NCBI RefSeq assembly: GCF_000422865.1
Contig: NZ_AUGW01000016.1
Coordinates: 1-64,000, forward strand
Length of the DNA stretch: 64,000 nt
DNA from: Oceanospirillum maris DSM 6286
GTDB lineage: Bacteria > Pseudomonadota > Gammaproteobacteria > Pseudomonadales > Halomonadaceae
Direction: 5' to 3'
Shown: in pieces, positions 29,552-37,151 of the stretch
How the letters are laid out: the number at the start of each line of letters is the position of its first letter
Numbering within the stretch: the first letter of the stretch is position 1
Notes under the pieces: model-generated
The model's input: the letters and a program-made list of their open reading frames with translations, nothing else
Databases searched by the model: none
What the model was told of the DNA's origin: nothing
Translations under genes and position numbers: made by a program

Positions 29552-29800
29552 TTATTTACCGGAACGGTATTTATGAACAGCCGCCGTCATAACAGCGATC
29601 AGTTCATCATTGTTACCAGCGGCAGGTGCGCTTACAGGAGCTGGCTTGTTCGCTACAACAGGTGCCGGTTTAACAAGTTTATTGACCGTAGAGGACATCA
29701 AACCTGTTACAAAAACCAGCAGCGTCAAGAAGACGAAAACAAACCCCATACCGAACAGCATCAAATTGATACCTTCGGAGATCAGCTCAGAAGAGTGCAT
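29552..29800 (-). CDS. oadG: Oxaloacetate decarboxylase, gamma subunit
   Basis: A small membrane subunit that holds the pump together and binds zinc. The 82-aa protein starts at ATG 29800 after GAGGAA. It has one TM helix, [20 protein letters not shown] (about residues 10-29), then a Pro/Ala/Val-rich linker and a short C-terminal helix [16 protein letters not shown]. The frame is open to 29923 but that part is not family-like. It is first in the operon. The region upstream carries an FNR/Anr box (30097-30110). Confidence 0.92.
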   Translation of the reverse strand: MHSSELISEGINLMLFGMGFVFVFLTLLVFVTGLMSSTVNKLVKPAPVVANKPAPVSAPAAGNNDELIAVMTAAVHKYRSGK

Positions 29801-30096
29801 TAAGCCATTCCTCGTTTCATTTTTGGTCGGGTCAGGCATTAAGCCTGCTACCTTTTTATTATCTCTTGCAATAGATTTTAGATCGCTTGCAAGCCACTGC
29901 GCCCATGCTCTCGCCCATGACACAAGCTCAGCAGCCGAGCTAATTTACCTTGATTAACAATATCAGGCAATAAAACACAGGGATATTGTAGACAATTTAT
30001 AAGACTGACAGGTCAGGCCAAGGGGGTATTTACGCATCACAATCCTCCGTGAGCTTTACCCTAATACGGTATATCATTGCCCCTCGAAAATGCGAA

Positions 30097-30110
30097 TTGA
30101 TCCATATCAA
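30097..30110. promoter_or_regulatory. FNR/Anr-type binding site
   Basis: The sequence TTGATCCATATCAA matches the FNR/Anr consensus TTGAT-N4-ATCAA exactly and is a perfect palindrome in its half-sites. It lies 41 bp upstream of the dusC start and about 300 bp upstream of oadG on the opposite strand. On the minus strand a -10-like TATACC (30073-30068) would place a start near 30061, with the box near -42, the class II position. Confidence 0.6.
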
Positions 30111-30150
30111 GCAGATCAAATACTCTATTCCCCCTCTATGTAGAACACTC

Positions 30151-31176
30151 ATGCCTAGCTTAACTTTGACCAATATACCCTATCCCCGTATCGCCCTTGC
30201 CCCAATGGAAGGTGTTGTTGACTCAGGTGTTCGCAGACTGATTGGTGAGATTGGTGGGGTCGATTTTTGTGTCACTGAATTTCTCCGCGTCACAACAGAG
30301 CTACAGCCCAGCAAAACCTTTTACAAAGTAAGCCCTGAGCTTCTACAGCACTCAAAAACATCGTCGGGGATTCCTGTGCATTTTCAGCTACTTGGCAGTG
30401 ATCCTCAGCTATTAGCCCGTCATGCCATAAAGGCTGCGCAACTAGGGGCTAATGTCGTTGATCTAAATTTTGGCTGTCCTGCCAAACTTGTCAATCGACA
30501 TAAAGGTGGGGCCGTATTGCTGCAAACCCCAGAGCTGATCCATAACATTGTTCAAGCTTGTGCCCAAGCACTGATTGACACCCCTGCCCGCCTAACAGCG
30601 AAGATGCGCCTAGGCTATGAAGATACAGAACTTATCTACGAAAACTTAGCCGCCATTAACGAAGGAGGCGCAACCGAGCTGGTTGTCCATGCCCGAACTA
30701 AAACGGAAGGCTATAAGCCCCCAGCCCATTGGTCATGGTTGGCTAAATTACGGGAGGCCAGTAGAATCCCCGTGATCGCTAACGGAGAAGTATGGAGCGT
30801 TGAAGATTATGATCGTTGCAGAGAGGTTAGTGGCTGCCCGGATATTATGATCGGTCGAGGTTTAATTGCAGATCCTTATTTGGCCTACCGCATCAAAAAG
30901 CAAGATCCTACATTACCCTTGCCAACACAGGCCGATCTTGCCGCAGTCCTATTAGTTTATCTCAAGCGTGAACAAGCCCATGCCCCTGACAAATTCCTGC
31001 TATCCCGAGGCAAACAATGGCTAGGGATGATGCGCAAAGGGCTTGTCCCGATAACACCCTTATTTGATGCGATAAAGGTCTGTCAAAGTGCTGAAACGAT
31101 GTTTGATATTTTAACAGCCTGCAGCCTACAAGAAGGTTTCTATAAAGCGCTATTGCCAAGCTCAGACACAGAATAA
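30151..31176 (+). CDS. dusC: tRNA-dihydrouridine synthase (DusC-like)
   Basis: An FMN enzyme reducing a uridine of the tRNA D-loop; in the DusC group this is U16. Start 30151 fits the family (MPSLTLTNIPYPRIALAPMEGVVD); the frame open to 30049 adds 34 residues with no match. Conserved are LNFGCPAKLVNRHKGG, with the catalytic Cys, AKMRLGYED, VVHARTKTEGY and IANGEVWS. The length is 341 aa. The DusC subtype rests on general resemblance; DusA and DusB are less likely. The gene stands alone and ends in a symmetrical terminator. Confidence 0.9.
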   Translation: MPSLTLTNIPYPRIALAPMEGVVDSGVRRLIGEIGGVDFCVTEFLRVTTELQPSKTFYKVSPELLQHSKTSSGIPVHFQLLGSDPQLLARHAIKAAQLGANVVDLNFGCPAKLVNRHKGGAVLLQTPELIHNIVQACAQALIDTPARLTAKMRLGYEDTELIYENLAAINEGGATELVVHARTKTEGYKPPAHWSWLAKLREASRIPVIANGEVWSVEDYDRCREVSGCPDIMIGRGLIADPYLAYRIKKQDPTLPLPTQADLAAVLLVYLKREQAHAPDKFLLSRGKQWLGMMRKGLVPITPLFDAIKVCQSAETMFDILTACSLQEGFYKALLPSSDTE

Positions 31177-31187
31177 ACGCCCTAGAA

Positions 31188-31230
31188 ATAAAAAAGCGAC
31201 TTTAACCGATAGGCTAAAGTCGCTTCTTAT
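31188..31230. terminator. bidirectional terminator between dusC and the DUF2892 gene
   Basis: An 11-bp stem (aagcgacttta 31194-31204 with taaagtcgctt 31215-31225) has A6 before it and TCTTAT after it. It serves convergent dusC and the minus-strand gene. Confidence 0.8.
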
Positions 31231-31253
31231 CTAAGGCATTGAAATCTAAACGG

Positions 31254-31466
31254 TTAAGCTTTACCTTTAAAAGCACAGCCCGTTTTAAGTCCAATCTTAT
31301 TGAAAATAACCGCTGCAGGACAAAAGCCTGTAAAGGCGGATTGAATCAAGTTGGCCCCAATGAAAACGGTGAACCAAACAAAATTAGCATGTACATACTG
31401 AGTAAGCGCCACGCTTAATAGCACCATAGATCCTGAAAAAATCAACATTACGCGATCAATATTCAT
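31254..31466 (-). CDS. DUF2892 family small membrane protein (YgaP-like)
   Basis: A 70-aa protein starting at ATG 31466, with CGGAGAG as ribosome binding site. Two hydrophobic helices (about residues 6-24 and 28-45) are followed by FCPAAVIFNKIGLKTGC. This is the DUF2892 pattern, found alone or fused to rhodanese as the membrane anchor of YgaP. Its two Cys are at the C-terminus. Function is not established; a link with sulfur or thiol chemistry is often assumed. Confidence 0.85.
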   Translation of the reverse strand: MNIDRVMLIFSGSMVLLSVALTQYVHANFVWFTVFIGANLIQSAFTGFCPAAVIFNKIGLKTGCAFKGKA

Positions 31467-31618
31467 AATACTCTCCGGAGAAATAATCGACACTTAACAA
31501 AAACACTTAATAAAAGTGCCTCTTAATTAACAGGAATAATATTAGAATTATCTTAAACAAAGAAATACCCCTTAATTCTAAATAGAATTTAGATATAACT
31601 TTAAAGAATAAGGCTTTA

Positions 31619-32626
31619 TCAATAAGGCCGTTCCGCTAAAATAACCGCTCGTTTGGGCGCAGGGTGGCCTTCGGCTGTTTTTGTAGAATCAGCAGGGTCT
31701 AGAAAATCCGCCAAGGACTGATAGCTCATCCATTCTGTACTGCGCTGTTCTTCCGTTGTCGTTACAGAGACATCGACCACACGAACATTCACAAAGCCGC
31801 ATTTTTCCAACCATAGCACCAAGGCATCAGGGCTGGGCAGATACCAAACATTGCCCATCATGGCGTAGCGACCCTCTGGCATCAAAACCTTTTGTGCATC
31901 ACCATCAACAACCAGTGTTTCCAGCACCAACTCTCCACCGGGGCGTAGAGCCTCTTTTAGTTGATACAGATGATCAATGGGTGAACGGCGGTGATAAAGC
32001 ACTCCCATAGAAAAGACTGTATCAAAGTAGTCCAGATTAGCAGGAACATCCTCTATGCCAACGGGCAGATGAAAGACCCGATTGCCATCCGCTAACCCCA
32101 TTAAACGACGCACTAATTGAAATTGCATATGAAAGCGCGGTGAAGGATCAATACCGACAACAAAGCGCGCATCTGCACCAGCCATACGCCAGCAGTGATA
32201 ACCGCTACCACAGCCCACATCAAGCACACTACGATTATGCAGTGGTGCGATAAACTCCGCTAAACGATCCCATTTCCAATCTGAGTGCCATTCCGTATCA
32301 ATATAAGAACCGTGCAGCTCAAAGGGGCCTTTACGCCAAGGCATTAGTTTTTTTAATAAGTTTCGATATTTGGCCTGCTGCGGAGCCGGTAGTGCGGGTT
32401 CAGTACTCACCTTTACAGCGCTCTGAGCCAGATCGACTTTAACCTGATAGCCCTGCTCTGCTAGCTGTTCTGGCATATCAAACTTATCCACCACTCTTTG
32501 CCAACCGGGAAGCTCAGAATAACGCTTACCATCGAGCGTAGTTTCAAGCTGCTCTGGCACTTTAGCTAACCAGCGGGTTAAGCCCTCTTCAGCAAATTTT
32601 TGATACAGCGGCGCATAATCCTGCAT
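31619..32626 (-). CDS. cmoB: tRNA U34 carboxymethyltransferase
   Basis: Transfers a carboxymethyl group from carboxy-S-adenosylmethionine (Cx-SAM) to 5-hydroxyuridine 34, making cmo5U. Start 32626 (MQDYAPLYQKFAE, 335 aa) fits the family; the open frame above it is a hydrophobic shadow. The cofactor loop is VLDVGCGSGYHCWRMAGADA (about residues 126-145). MGVLYHRRSPIDHLYQLK and WMSYQSLADFLDP are typical of CmoB. It is 86 bp after cmoA, which makes its cofactor. Confidence 0.96.
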   Translation of the reverse strand: MQDYAPLYQKFAEEGLTRWLAKVPEQLETTLDGKRYSELPGWQRVVDKFDMPEQLAEQGYQVKVDLAQSAVKVSTEPALPAPQQAKYRNLLKKLMPWRKGPFELHGSYIDTEWHSDWKWDRLAEFIAPLHNRSVLDVGCGSGYHCWRMAGADARFVVGIDPSPRFHMQFQLVRRLMGLADGNRVFHLPVGIEDVPANLDYFDTVFSMGVLYHRRSPIDHLYQLKEALRPGGELVLETLVVDGDAQKVLMPEGRYAMMGNVWYLPSPDALVLWLEKCGFVNVRVVDVSVTTTEEQRSTEWMSYQSLADFLDPADSTKTAEGHPAPKRAVILAERPY

Positions 32627-32712
32627 GGTGTTCAGCTCGCAAATCCAGATAATAAGAAGTGAATCAATAATGAAAACAAAAACTAAGAGATAACCAAAAC
32701 CCACCGTTTAGA

Positions 32713-33477
32713 TTAACGGGCCTTAATCGCCAATAATGAAGCGAAATTCAGATACTGAAACCAAACAGAGCTTTGGGAGAAACCTGCCTGTTTAAAACGT
32801 TGATGATGGGTTTCAAAACTTTCCGCCTGCAAAAAATTCTCTAACGCGGCCCGCTTCTGACTGATCTCTAGCTCGCTATAGCCATTGGCACGCTTAAAAT
32901 CTAAGTGCAGATCAAACAGAGCATCCTGTTGCTCGCTGTGATCAAAGCGCACCTTTTCCGATAAAACAATCACACCGCCAGGGGCCAAGCCATCATGGAT
33001 GCGCTTCAGCAACGGCAGGCGTTGCTCTAACGGCAAAAATTGAAAGGTGAAATTTAAAATCACCACGGAGGCATTTTCAATGGGCGCGGTACAAATATCC
33101 GCACACTCAAGATGTACACCTTGACACCGAACCTCGGTTAACTGTTTCTCTGCAACTTGCTGGTCAAGCACTTGCTGGCAACGTTCGATCATGGCCGGTG
33201 AATTATCGAGGCCTATAATCTCAAGTCCCACTTCTGGTATCTGATGCAACACAGAAAGCATACTAGCCCCAAGGGAGCAGCCCAGATCGTAGATACGCGT
33301 GCCCGGTTGCCAGTAACGACGAGCAATAACACCCGTCATCCCGATCATATTGCTATAACCCGGCACCGAGCGTTTAATCATATCGGGGAAAACCTGCACA
33401 ACCTTCTCATCAAAAGAAAAGGTGGCAACCTTATCTAGCGGGTTGGCGAAAATTGCATCTTTTTGCTCTTTTTTCAC
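32713..33477 (-). CDS. cmoA: Carboxy-S-adenosyl-L-methionine synthase
   Basis: Converts SAM and prephenate to Cx-SAM, the carboxymethyl donor of CmoB. The 254-aa protein begins with GTG 33477. Diagnostic parts are FDEKVVQVFPDMIKRSVPGY, YDLGCSLGASM (cofactor loop) and LNFTFQFLP. It is one member of the cmoM-rsmC-cmoA-cmoB group, 45 bp after rsmC. In E. coli cmoA and cmoB are also adjacent. Confidence 0.96.
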   Translation of the reverse strand: MKKEQKDAIFANPLDKVATFSFDEKVVQVFPDMIKRSVPGYSNMIGMTGVIARRYWQPGTRIYDLGCSLGASMLSVLHQIPEVGLEIIGLDNSPAMIERCQQVLDQQVAEKQLTEVRCQGVHLECADICTAPIENASVVILNFTFQFLPLEQRLPLLKRIHDGLAPGGVIVLSEKVRFDHSEQQDALFDLHLDFKRANGYSELEISQKRAALENFLQAESFETHHQRFKQAGFSQSSVWFQYLNFASLLAIKAR

Positions 33478-33522
33478 GGAGGGATCTCTCTAACGCCCTA
33501 AAGGACAACCTACACTGAACGG

Positions 33523-34665
33523 TTAAATTTTTGCCGACCAAACACAAAAACGACCTGTTTCTGCGATGCGCTCACAATGACCAAAGGTCGCTTCAATAAT
33601 ATCGGGATATTTCAAAAAGCGATTGGCGACAATGCGTAATTCGCCACTGCGTTTCAGGTGTTTTTTAGCCTGACGGATAAAGCGCTCAGCAAGATCATAA
33701 TCGGTACTTTGGCCCGTATGAAATGGCGGGTTAGAGATAATCAGATCAAAGCGCTCTTCGATTCCCTGCCACATATCAGAGGCGATCACCTCTCCGGTCA
33801 TATGATTATGGGCAAGGCTTCGTCGAGTGGACTCAAGCGCCATAGCGCTTACATCACAAAAGCTAACGGCTATTTCAGGGGAGCGTTTTAATAGACTCAT
33901 ACCAATCACACCAGTACCGCATCCCATATCCAGCACTCGCCGTTGACGGATTTTAGAGGCTTTAATGCGTGGTAGATTTTTTAGCATTAAGGCCGTACCT
34001 TCATCTAAACGGCCATGACTAAACACACCAGGCAGGCTCAATAATTTTAATTCATTGAGTATCTCTAAACGTTCATCATCTTTTGGCAGCGGCCACTCAA
34101 CTTGCCAAGGCGTCGCATCAAAAGATGGCGATGCTGCCACGTTAGCCTCTGCTGATAAATGCAGATTTAACAATACCGATTTCTTTGCTTTATCCGTCTT
34201 ACTTAACTGAAAGCTACCGGCCGGTAGTACGGCTTCTGCCACCAATTGCACGAGCTTATCCGCTGACTTGATACCGCTCTTGTTTTCACCCACTAGCCAA
34301 AAATTAGCACCTGCTTTTAATAGAGGCAGTAATTGAGCAATTAAAAAACGGGCCTGTTCTTTGGCCTTCGGCATAAACAGCACAATATTATCATAGCCAT
34401 CAAGTAAGCCCGTTTCGCTGTCTTGCCCTAAATAGGCTTGAAACAGGGGTAGAAAGCGCGGTTCTTGCGCTTTAAATCCATTCATGGCATTAAAACTGCG
34501 CCAATCATCAATCAGCAAATGCAGCGAGTGAACCGCAGGTGCTAATAAGGGCTGAAGAACATTATCCACACCATCACCCACCGGTAGATGTGCCATTAAA
34601 ACCTGACCCTGAATCTGTGATTGATTGCGCAATAAAAGCTCTGCGGCGGGTGATAAGCTGCTCAT
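33523..34665 (-). CDS. rsmC: 16S rRNA (guanine1207-N2)-methyltransferase
   Basis: Makes m2G1207 in the 30S subunit. The 380-aa protein is a duplicated methyltransferase: a degenerate N-terminal half and an active C-terminal half with VLDMGCGTGVIGMSL (SAM loop) and the base-flipping motif IISNPPFHTGQ near residue 305. PGVFSHGRLDEGTALML is a further match. RlmG, its close relative on 23S rRNA, is the alternative; the length and the FSHGRLDEGT region favour RsmC. It sits between cmoM and cmoA. Confidence 0.85.
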   Translation of the reverse strand: MSSLSPAAELLLRNQSQIQGQVLMAHLPVGDGVDNVLQPLLAPAVHSLHLLIDDWRSFNAMNGFKAQEPRFLPLFQAYLGQDSETGLLDGYDNIVLFMPKAKEQARFLIAQLLPLLKAGANFWLVGENKSGIKSADKLVQLVAEAVLPAGSFQLSKTDKAKKSVLLNLHLSAEANVAASPSFDATPWQVEWPLPKDDERLEILNELKLLSLPGVFSHGRLDEGTALMLKNLPRIKASKIRQRRVLDMGCGTGVIGMSLLKRSPEIAVSFCDVSAMALESTRRSLAHNHMTGEVIASDMWQGIEERFDLIISNPPFHTGQSTDYDLAERFIRQAKKHLKRSGELRIVANRFLKYPDIIEATFGHCERIAETGRFCVWSAKI

Positions 34666-34702
34666 AGTAAGGCTTCTTTCCGGTTAAGGGGAGTGAGGGG
34701 CA

Positions 34703-35509
34703 TCAGTTGCTAGGCTTACGGGCAATCACATGAATATAACGCCCCATACGCCAGTATGGCTCTTGATGACAGTAACGCCATTCTAGCGTTAACAATTTCT
34801 CTAAATCTTCTTCAGAAGGTGTCTTTTCGCGCAGGTAGTCAGTAAAAACCCTAACCCCTGCAACAGAAACAACTTCTAAATCTTGCTGCTTTAAGCCTTC
34901 AATCACCTGTTCTGGCTGCTGAGGACTAATGGGGGTTAGCCGCAAACGCTGGCCAGTGCCATCCAAGGTGTCTTTCAAGGCTTTATCGTAATTACCTTTA
35001 ACAATATTGCTAAAACGTAGGCCATCTTCATTAAAGAACATCAATGATAACCAGCCCCCAGGCTGTATCTGATGAGCAATAACCGGCAAAGCCTCTTGCG
35101 GCTGATGTAGCCATTCTAGCACTGCATGGCACAGGACAAGCTCTGCGGGTTCAACATGATCGGCCAACTGCTGTAGCCGATAGGGATAGCTTGTTACAGG
35201 GGCTTTGTACTCTGCCTGTTGCTGCTGAAATAGACGCTCCGCTTCAGCACGCATATCATCCGCAGGCTCTGTAAAAGTGACACAATGACCTTGCTGAGCA
35301 AACCAGTCAGACATCTGGCCTAAACCACCGCCAATATCGAGTACCTGCACGGGTCTCGACTGGGCAATAAAAGGAATCTGCTGCAAATCACGGGCTAAAA
35401 TTTCTTGGCGCAACCAACCTTTGTTGGTGCCGTAAACATTATTACGGAATTTTTCTGCCAAGCCGTTAAAAATTTTATCCGTTTGGATTTTAGCGCGGGG
35501 TGCAGCCAA
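34703..35509 (-). CDS. cmoM: tRNA 5-carboxymethoxyuridine methyltransferase
   Basis: A SAM enzyme that methylates cmo5U34 to its methyl ester (mcmo5U), formerly SmtA. The 268-aa protein starts with the family segment DKIFNGLAEKFRNNVYGTNKGWLR and has VLDIGGGLGQMSDWFAQQGH as cofactor loop. HAVLEWLHQP and LSLMFFNEDGLRFSNIVKGNY match the family. It is first of the four-gene group; in E. coli it is unlinked to cmoAB, so this clustering is of interest. Confidence 0.92.
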   Translation of the reverse strand: MAAPRAKIQTDKIFNGLAEKFRNNVYGTNKGWLRQEILARDLQQIPFIAQSRPVQVLDIGGGLGQMSDWFAQQGHCVTFTEPADDMRAEAERLFQQQQAEYKAPVTSYPYRLQQLADHVEPAELVLCHAVLEWLHQPQEALPVIAHQIQPGGWLSLMFFNEDGLRFSNIVKGNYDKALKDTLDGTGQRLRLTPISPQQPEQVIEGLKQQDLEVVSVAGVRVFTDYLREKTPSEEDLEKLLTLEWRYCHQEPYWRMGRYIHVIARKPSN

Positions 35510-35838
35510 GGCAGTAACCTCTATACAGAGTACAAAAAAGAGTGCAAGAATAAGCGATGTAATAACGAAGCAAAAATCAAGAGGCGGATACTAAAGGATT
35601 TTGCCAAAAGGATAAAGGTTTCGCAGGCTAGAGGCAGGTTTGCTGACGGGCTGAAGCCCGACCCACATTTTAGTGCTCACTATTCTGTCAGAGTGTGAAT
35701 GTTACCTCAACTTGTAGGTCGTCAGAACCTGCTCCGTATACTCAAACGGGCAGAATAAGTCGCGGCATAAAACCCAGACACAAAAAAACCAGCCCGAAGG
35801 CTGGTTCTTTTTGTTCGGTATCTTAGCTAATCAGGAGA
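35510..35838. repeat. gene-free region with a REP-like palindrome (35645-35665)
   Basis: 329 bp without a gene between cmoM and the porin terminator. At 35647-35660 there is a perfect palindrome CGGGCTGAAGCCCG followed by ACCCAC; on the minus strand it reads GTGGGTCGGGCTTCAGCCCG, resembling REP-type palindromes (GTAGG-TCGGGCTTCAGCCCGA). A separate tGTAGGTCG stands at 35713-35721. The number of copies elsewhere in the genome is not known. The terminator of the porin gene is at 35782-35813. Confidence 0.4.
35782..35813 (-). terminator. porin gene terminator
   Basis: A perfect 8-bp stem (aaccagcc/ggctggtt around 35787-35806, loop cgaa) has A7 on the left, read as T7 on the minus strand. T5 on the right makes it usable in both directions. 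Confidence 0.93.
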
Positions 35839-36732
35839 TTAGAAAGAAAGAACAGCACCTAGATAAGAACCACCAAAGGTTTCGCTCTTATCGTAGTCAC
35901 CAGAACCAAACTCACCCCAAACATACAGGCTGCTGGTCAGGCTATATGTAGCGCCTAGAGCTGCTTGAGTATCTGCGCCCTTAGCATCTGAATCAGAAAC
36001 CATCAGATAAACGTTACCCATGCCGTAGTTATAATCTGCAGATGCGCCCATTACATTCAGGTCATCACCAGCAGCATCTTCACCTAGCTCATATTTAGCA
36101 GCTAGAGTGATGTTGTCGATAGATGCAACAGCTGCAACAGCTGCTTCACTGTTTGCTGAATCATAAGCTGCACGTAGAGATACCATTTCTACAGGCACTT
36201 CAACAACAAGCTGAACAGAGTTTTCTTCATCTTTGTTTGCTGCAGTATTGGTGTTCATCTGTACAGATGCACCTACTTTAACAGCGCTAAAGTCGCCTTG
36301 GTATTGAACTTGCTGAATTTCTTTACCAGCACCAGAACCGAAAGCAGAATCAAAACCAAAGAACTCAGGTACGTACACTGCATCATGAATGAAATCATTC
36401 ACTAGAGTGTCCATAGAACCAACACGAACTTGACCTAGGCTACCTTTAACACCGATATAAGCTTGGTCACCAGTAGTCAAACCACCAGCCGCTTTCTCAG
36501 CACCAGCATTGTGTTCAAATTCAGCTTTATAGAAAACAGTTAAACCGTTCTCTTCAGCCATTTCACCTTTAAAGCCAATGGTAGAACCATTGTCAAATGC
36601 GTTCGCATCATCTTCAAGATCCAAAGCAATCTGGAGGTTACCATATACTGTTGGAGCAGGTTGAGCAGCTTGTGCAGCTACTGAGAAGCTCATAGCACCA
36701 GCAATAGCGGTAGCAATAAGAGTCTTTTTCAT
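35839..36732 (-). CDS. Gram-negative general porin
   Basis: A 297-aa outer-membrane beta-barrel. A clear signal peptide, MKKTLIATAIAGAMSFSVAAQA, ends at about residue 22. The mature chain starts APTVYGNLQIAL, with alternating strands, many Asp/Glu and an aromatic C-terminal Phe (GAVLSF), as needed for BAM recognition. GFKGEMAEENGLTVFYKAEFEH and GVKGSLGQVRVGSMDT are typical of porin_4 proteins. It is somewhat short for a 16-strand porin. The acidic composition fits a marine organism. It has a long AT-rich upstream region and a strong terminator, consistent with high expression. Confidence 0.93.
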   Translation of the reverse strand: MKKTLIATAIAGAMSFSVAAQAAQPAPTVYGNLQIALDLEDDANAFDNGSTIGFKGEMAEENGLTVFYKAEFEHNAGAEKAAGGLTTGDQAYIGVKGSLGQVRVGSMDTLVNDFIHDAVYVPEFFGFDSAFGSGAGKEIQQVQYQGDFSAVKVGASVQMNTNTAANKDEENSVQLVVEVPVEMVSLRAAYDSANSEAAVAAVASIDNITLAAKYELGEDAAGDDLNVMGASADYNYGMGNVYLMVSDSDAKGADTQAALGATYSLTSSLYVWGEFGSGDYDKSETFGGSYLGAVLSF

Positions 36733-37151
36733 TTGATAATTTCCTTTCTCTACTCAATCGCTCTGCATTAATGCAGAAATTTTCGGTGTACTGACTGGCC
36801 GTTAATTTAAACGTCCCAGCCAATGTTAAACCGTTATTGTTTCAATCGCAGGAGCTACTTTAAACATCCTGCGCCCGCATGGCAATAGTCAGATTCGCCA
36901 TTTTTTCAACGAATTTCTGTGACTTTGATCTGTGTTCGCCACAAGTAAGATAATGTTAAGGGCCAAAAGCTTGCGTCATCCTAATCGATGTTTCTGACAA
37001 AACAGTGACAAGCCAAAGCCCTTAAAATAAATGTATTAAGTGCCAAGTTGTTTTAACGAATATTATATCGCCACGTAAGCCTTAAAAAAATGAGTTGTTG
37101 CCAACCTATAAAGTTAGATCTGCTACGAGCCATTAGTCTGTATGTAAGGCG
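36733..37151 (-). promoter_or_regulatory. porin upstream region with a palindrome in the leader
   Basis: 419 bp without a gene. CTGCATTAATGCAG at 36765-36778 is a perfect 14-bp palindrome about 35 bp before the porin start; it may be an operator or a leader hairpin. The rest is AT-rich; no reliable promoter was fixed by eye, and I see no small gene. Confidence 0.35.
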
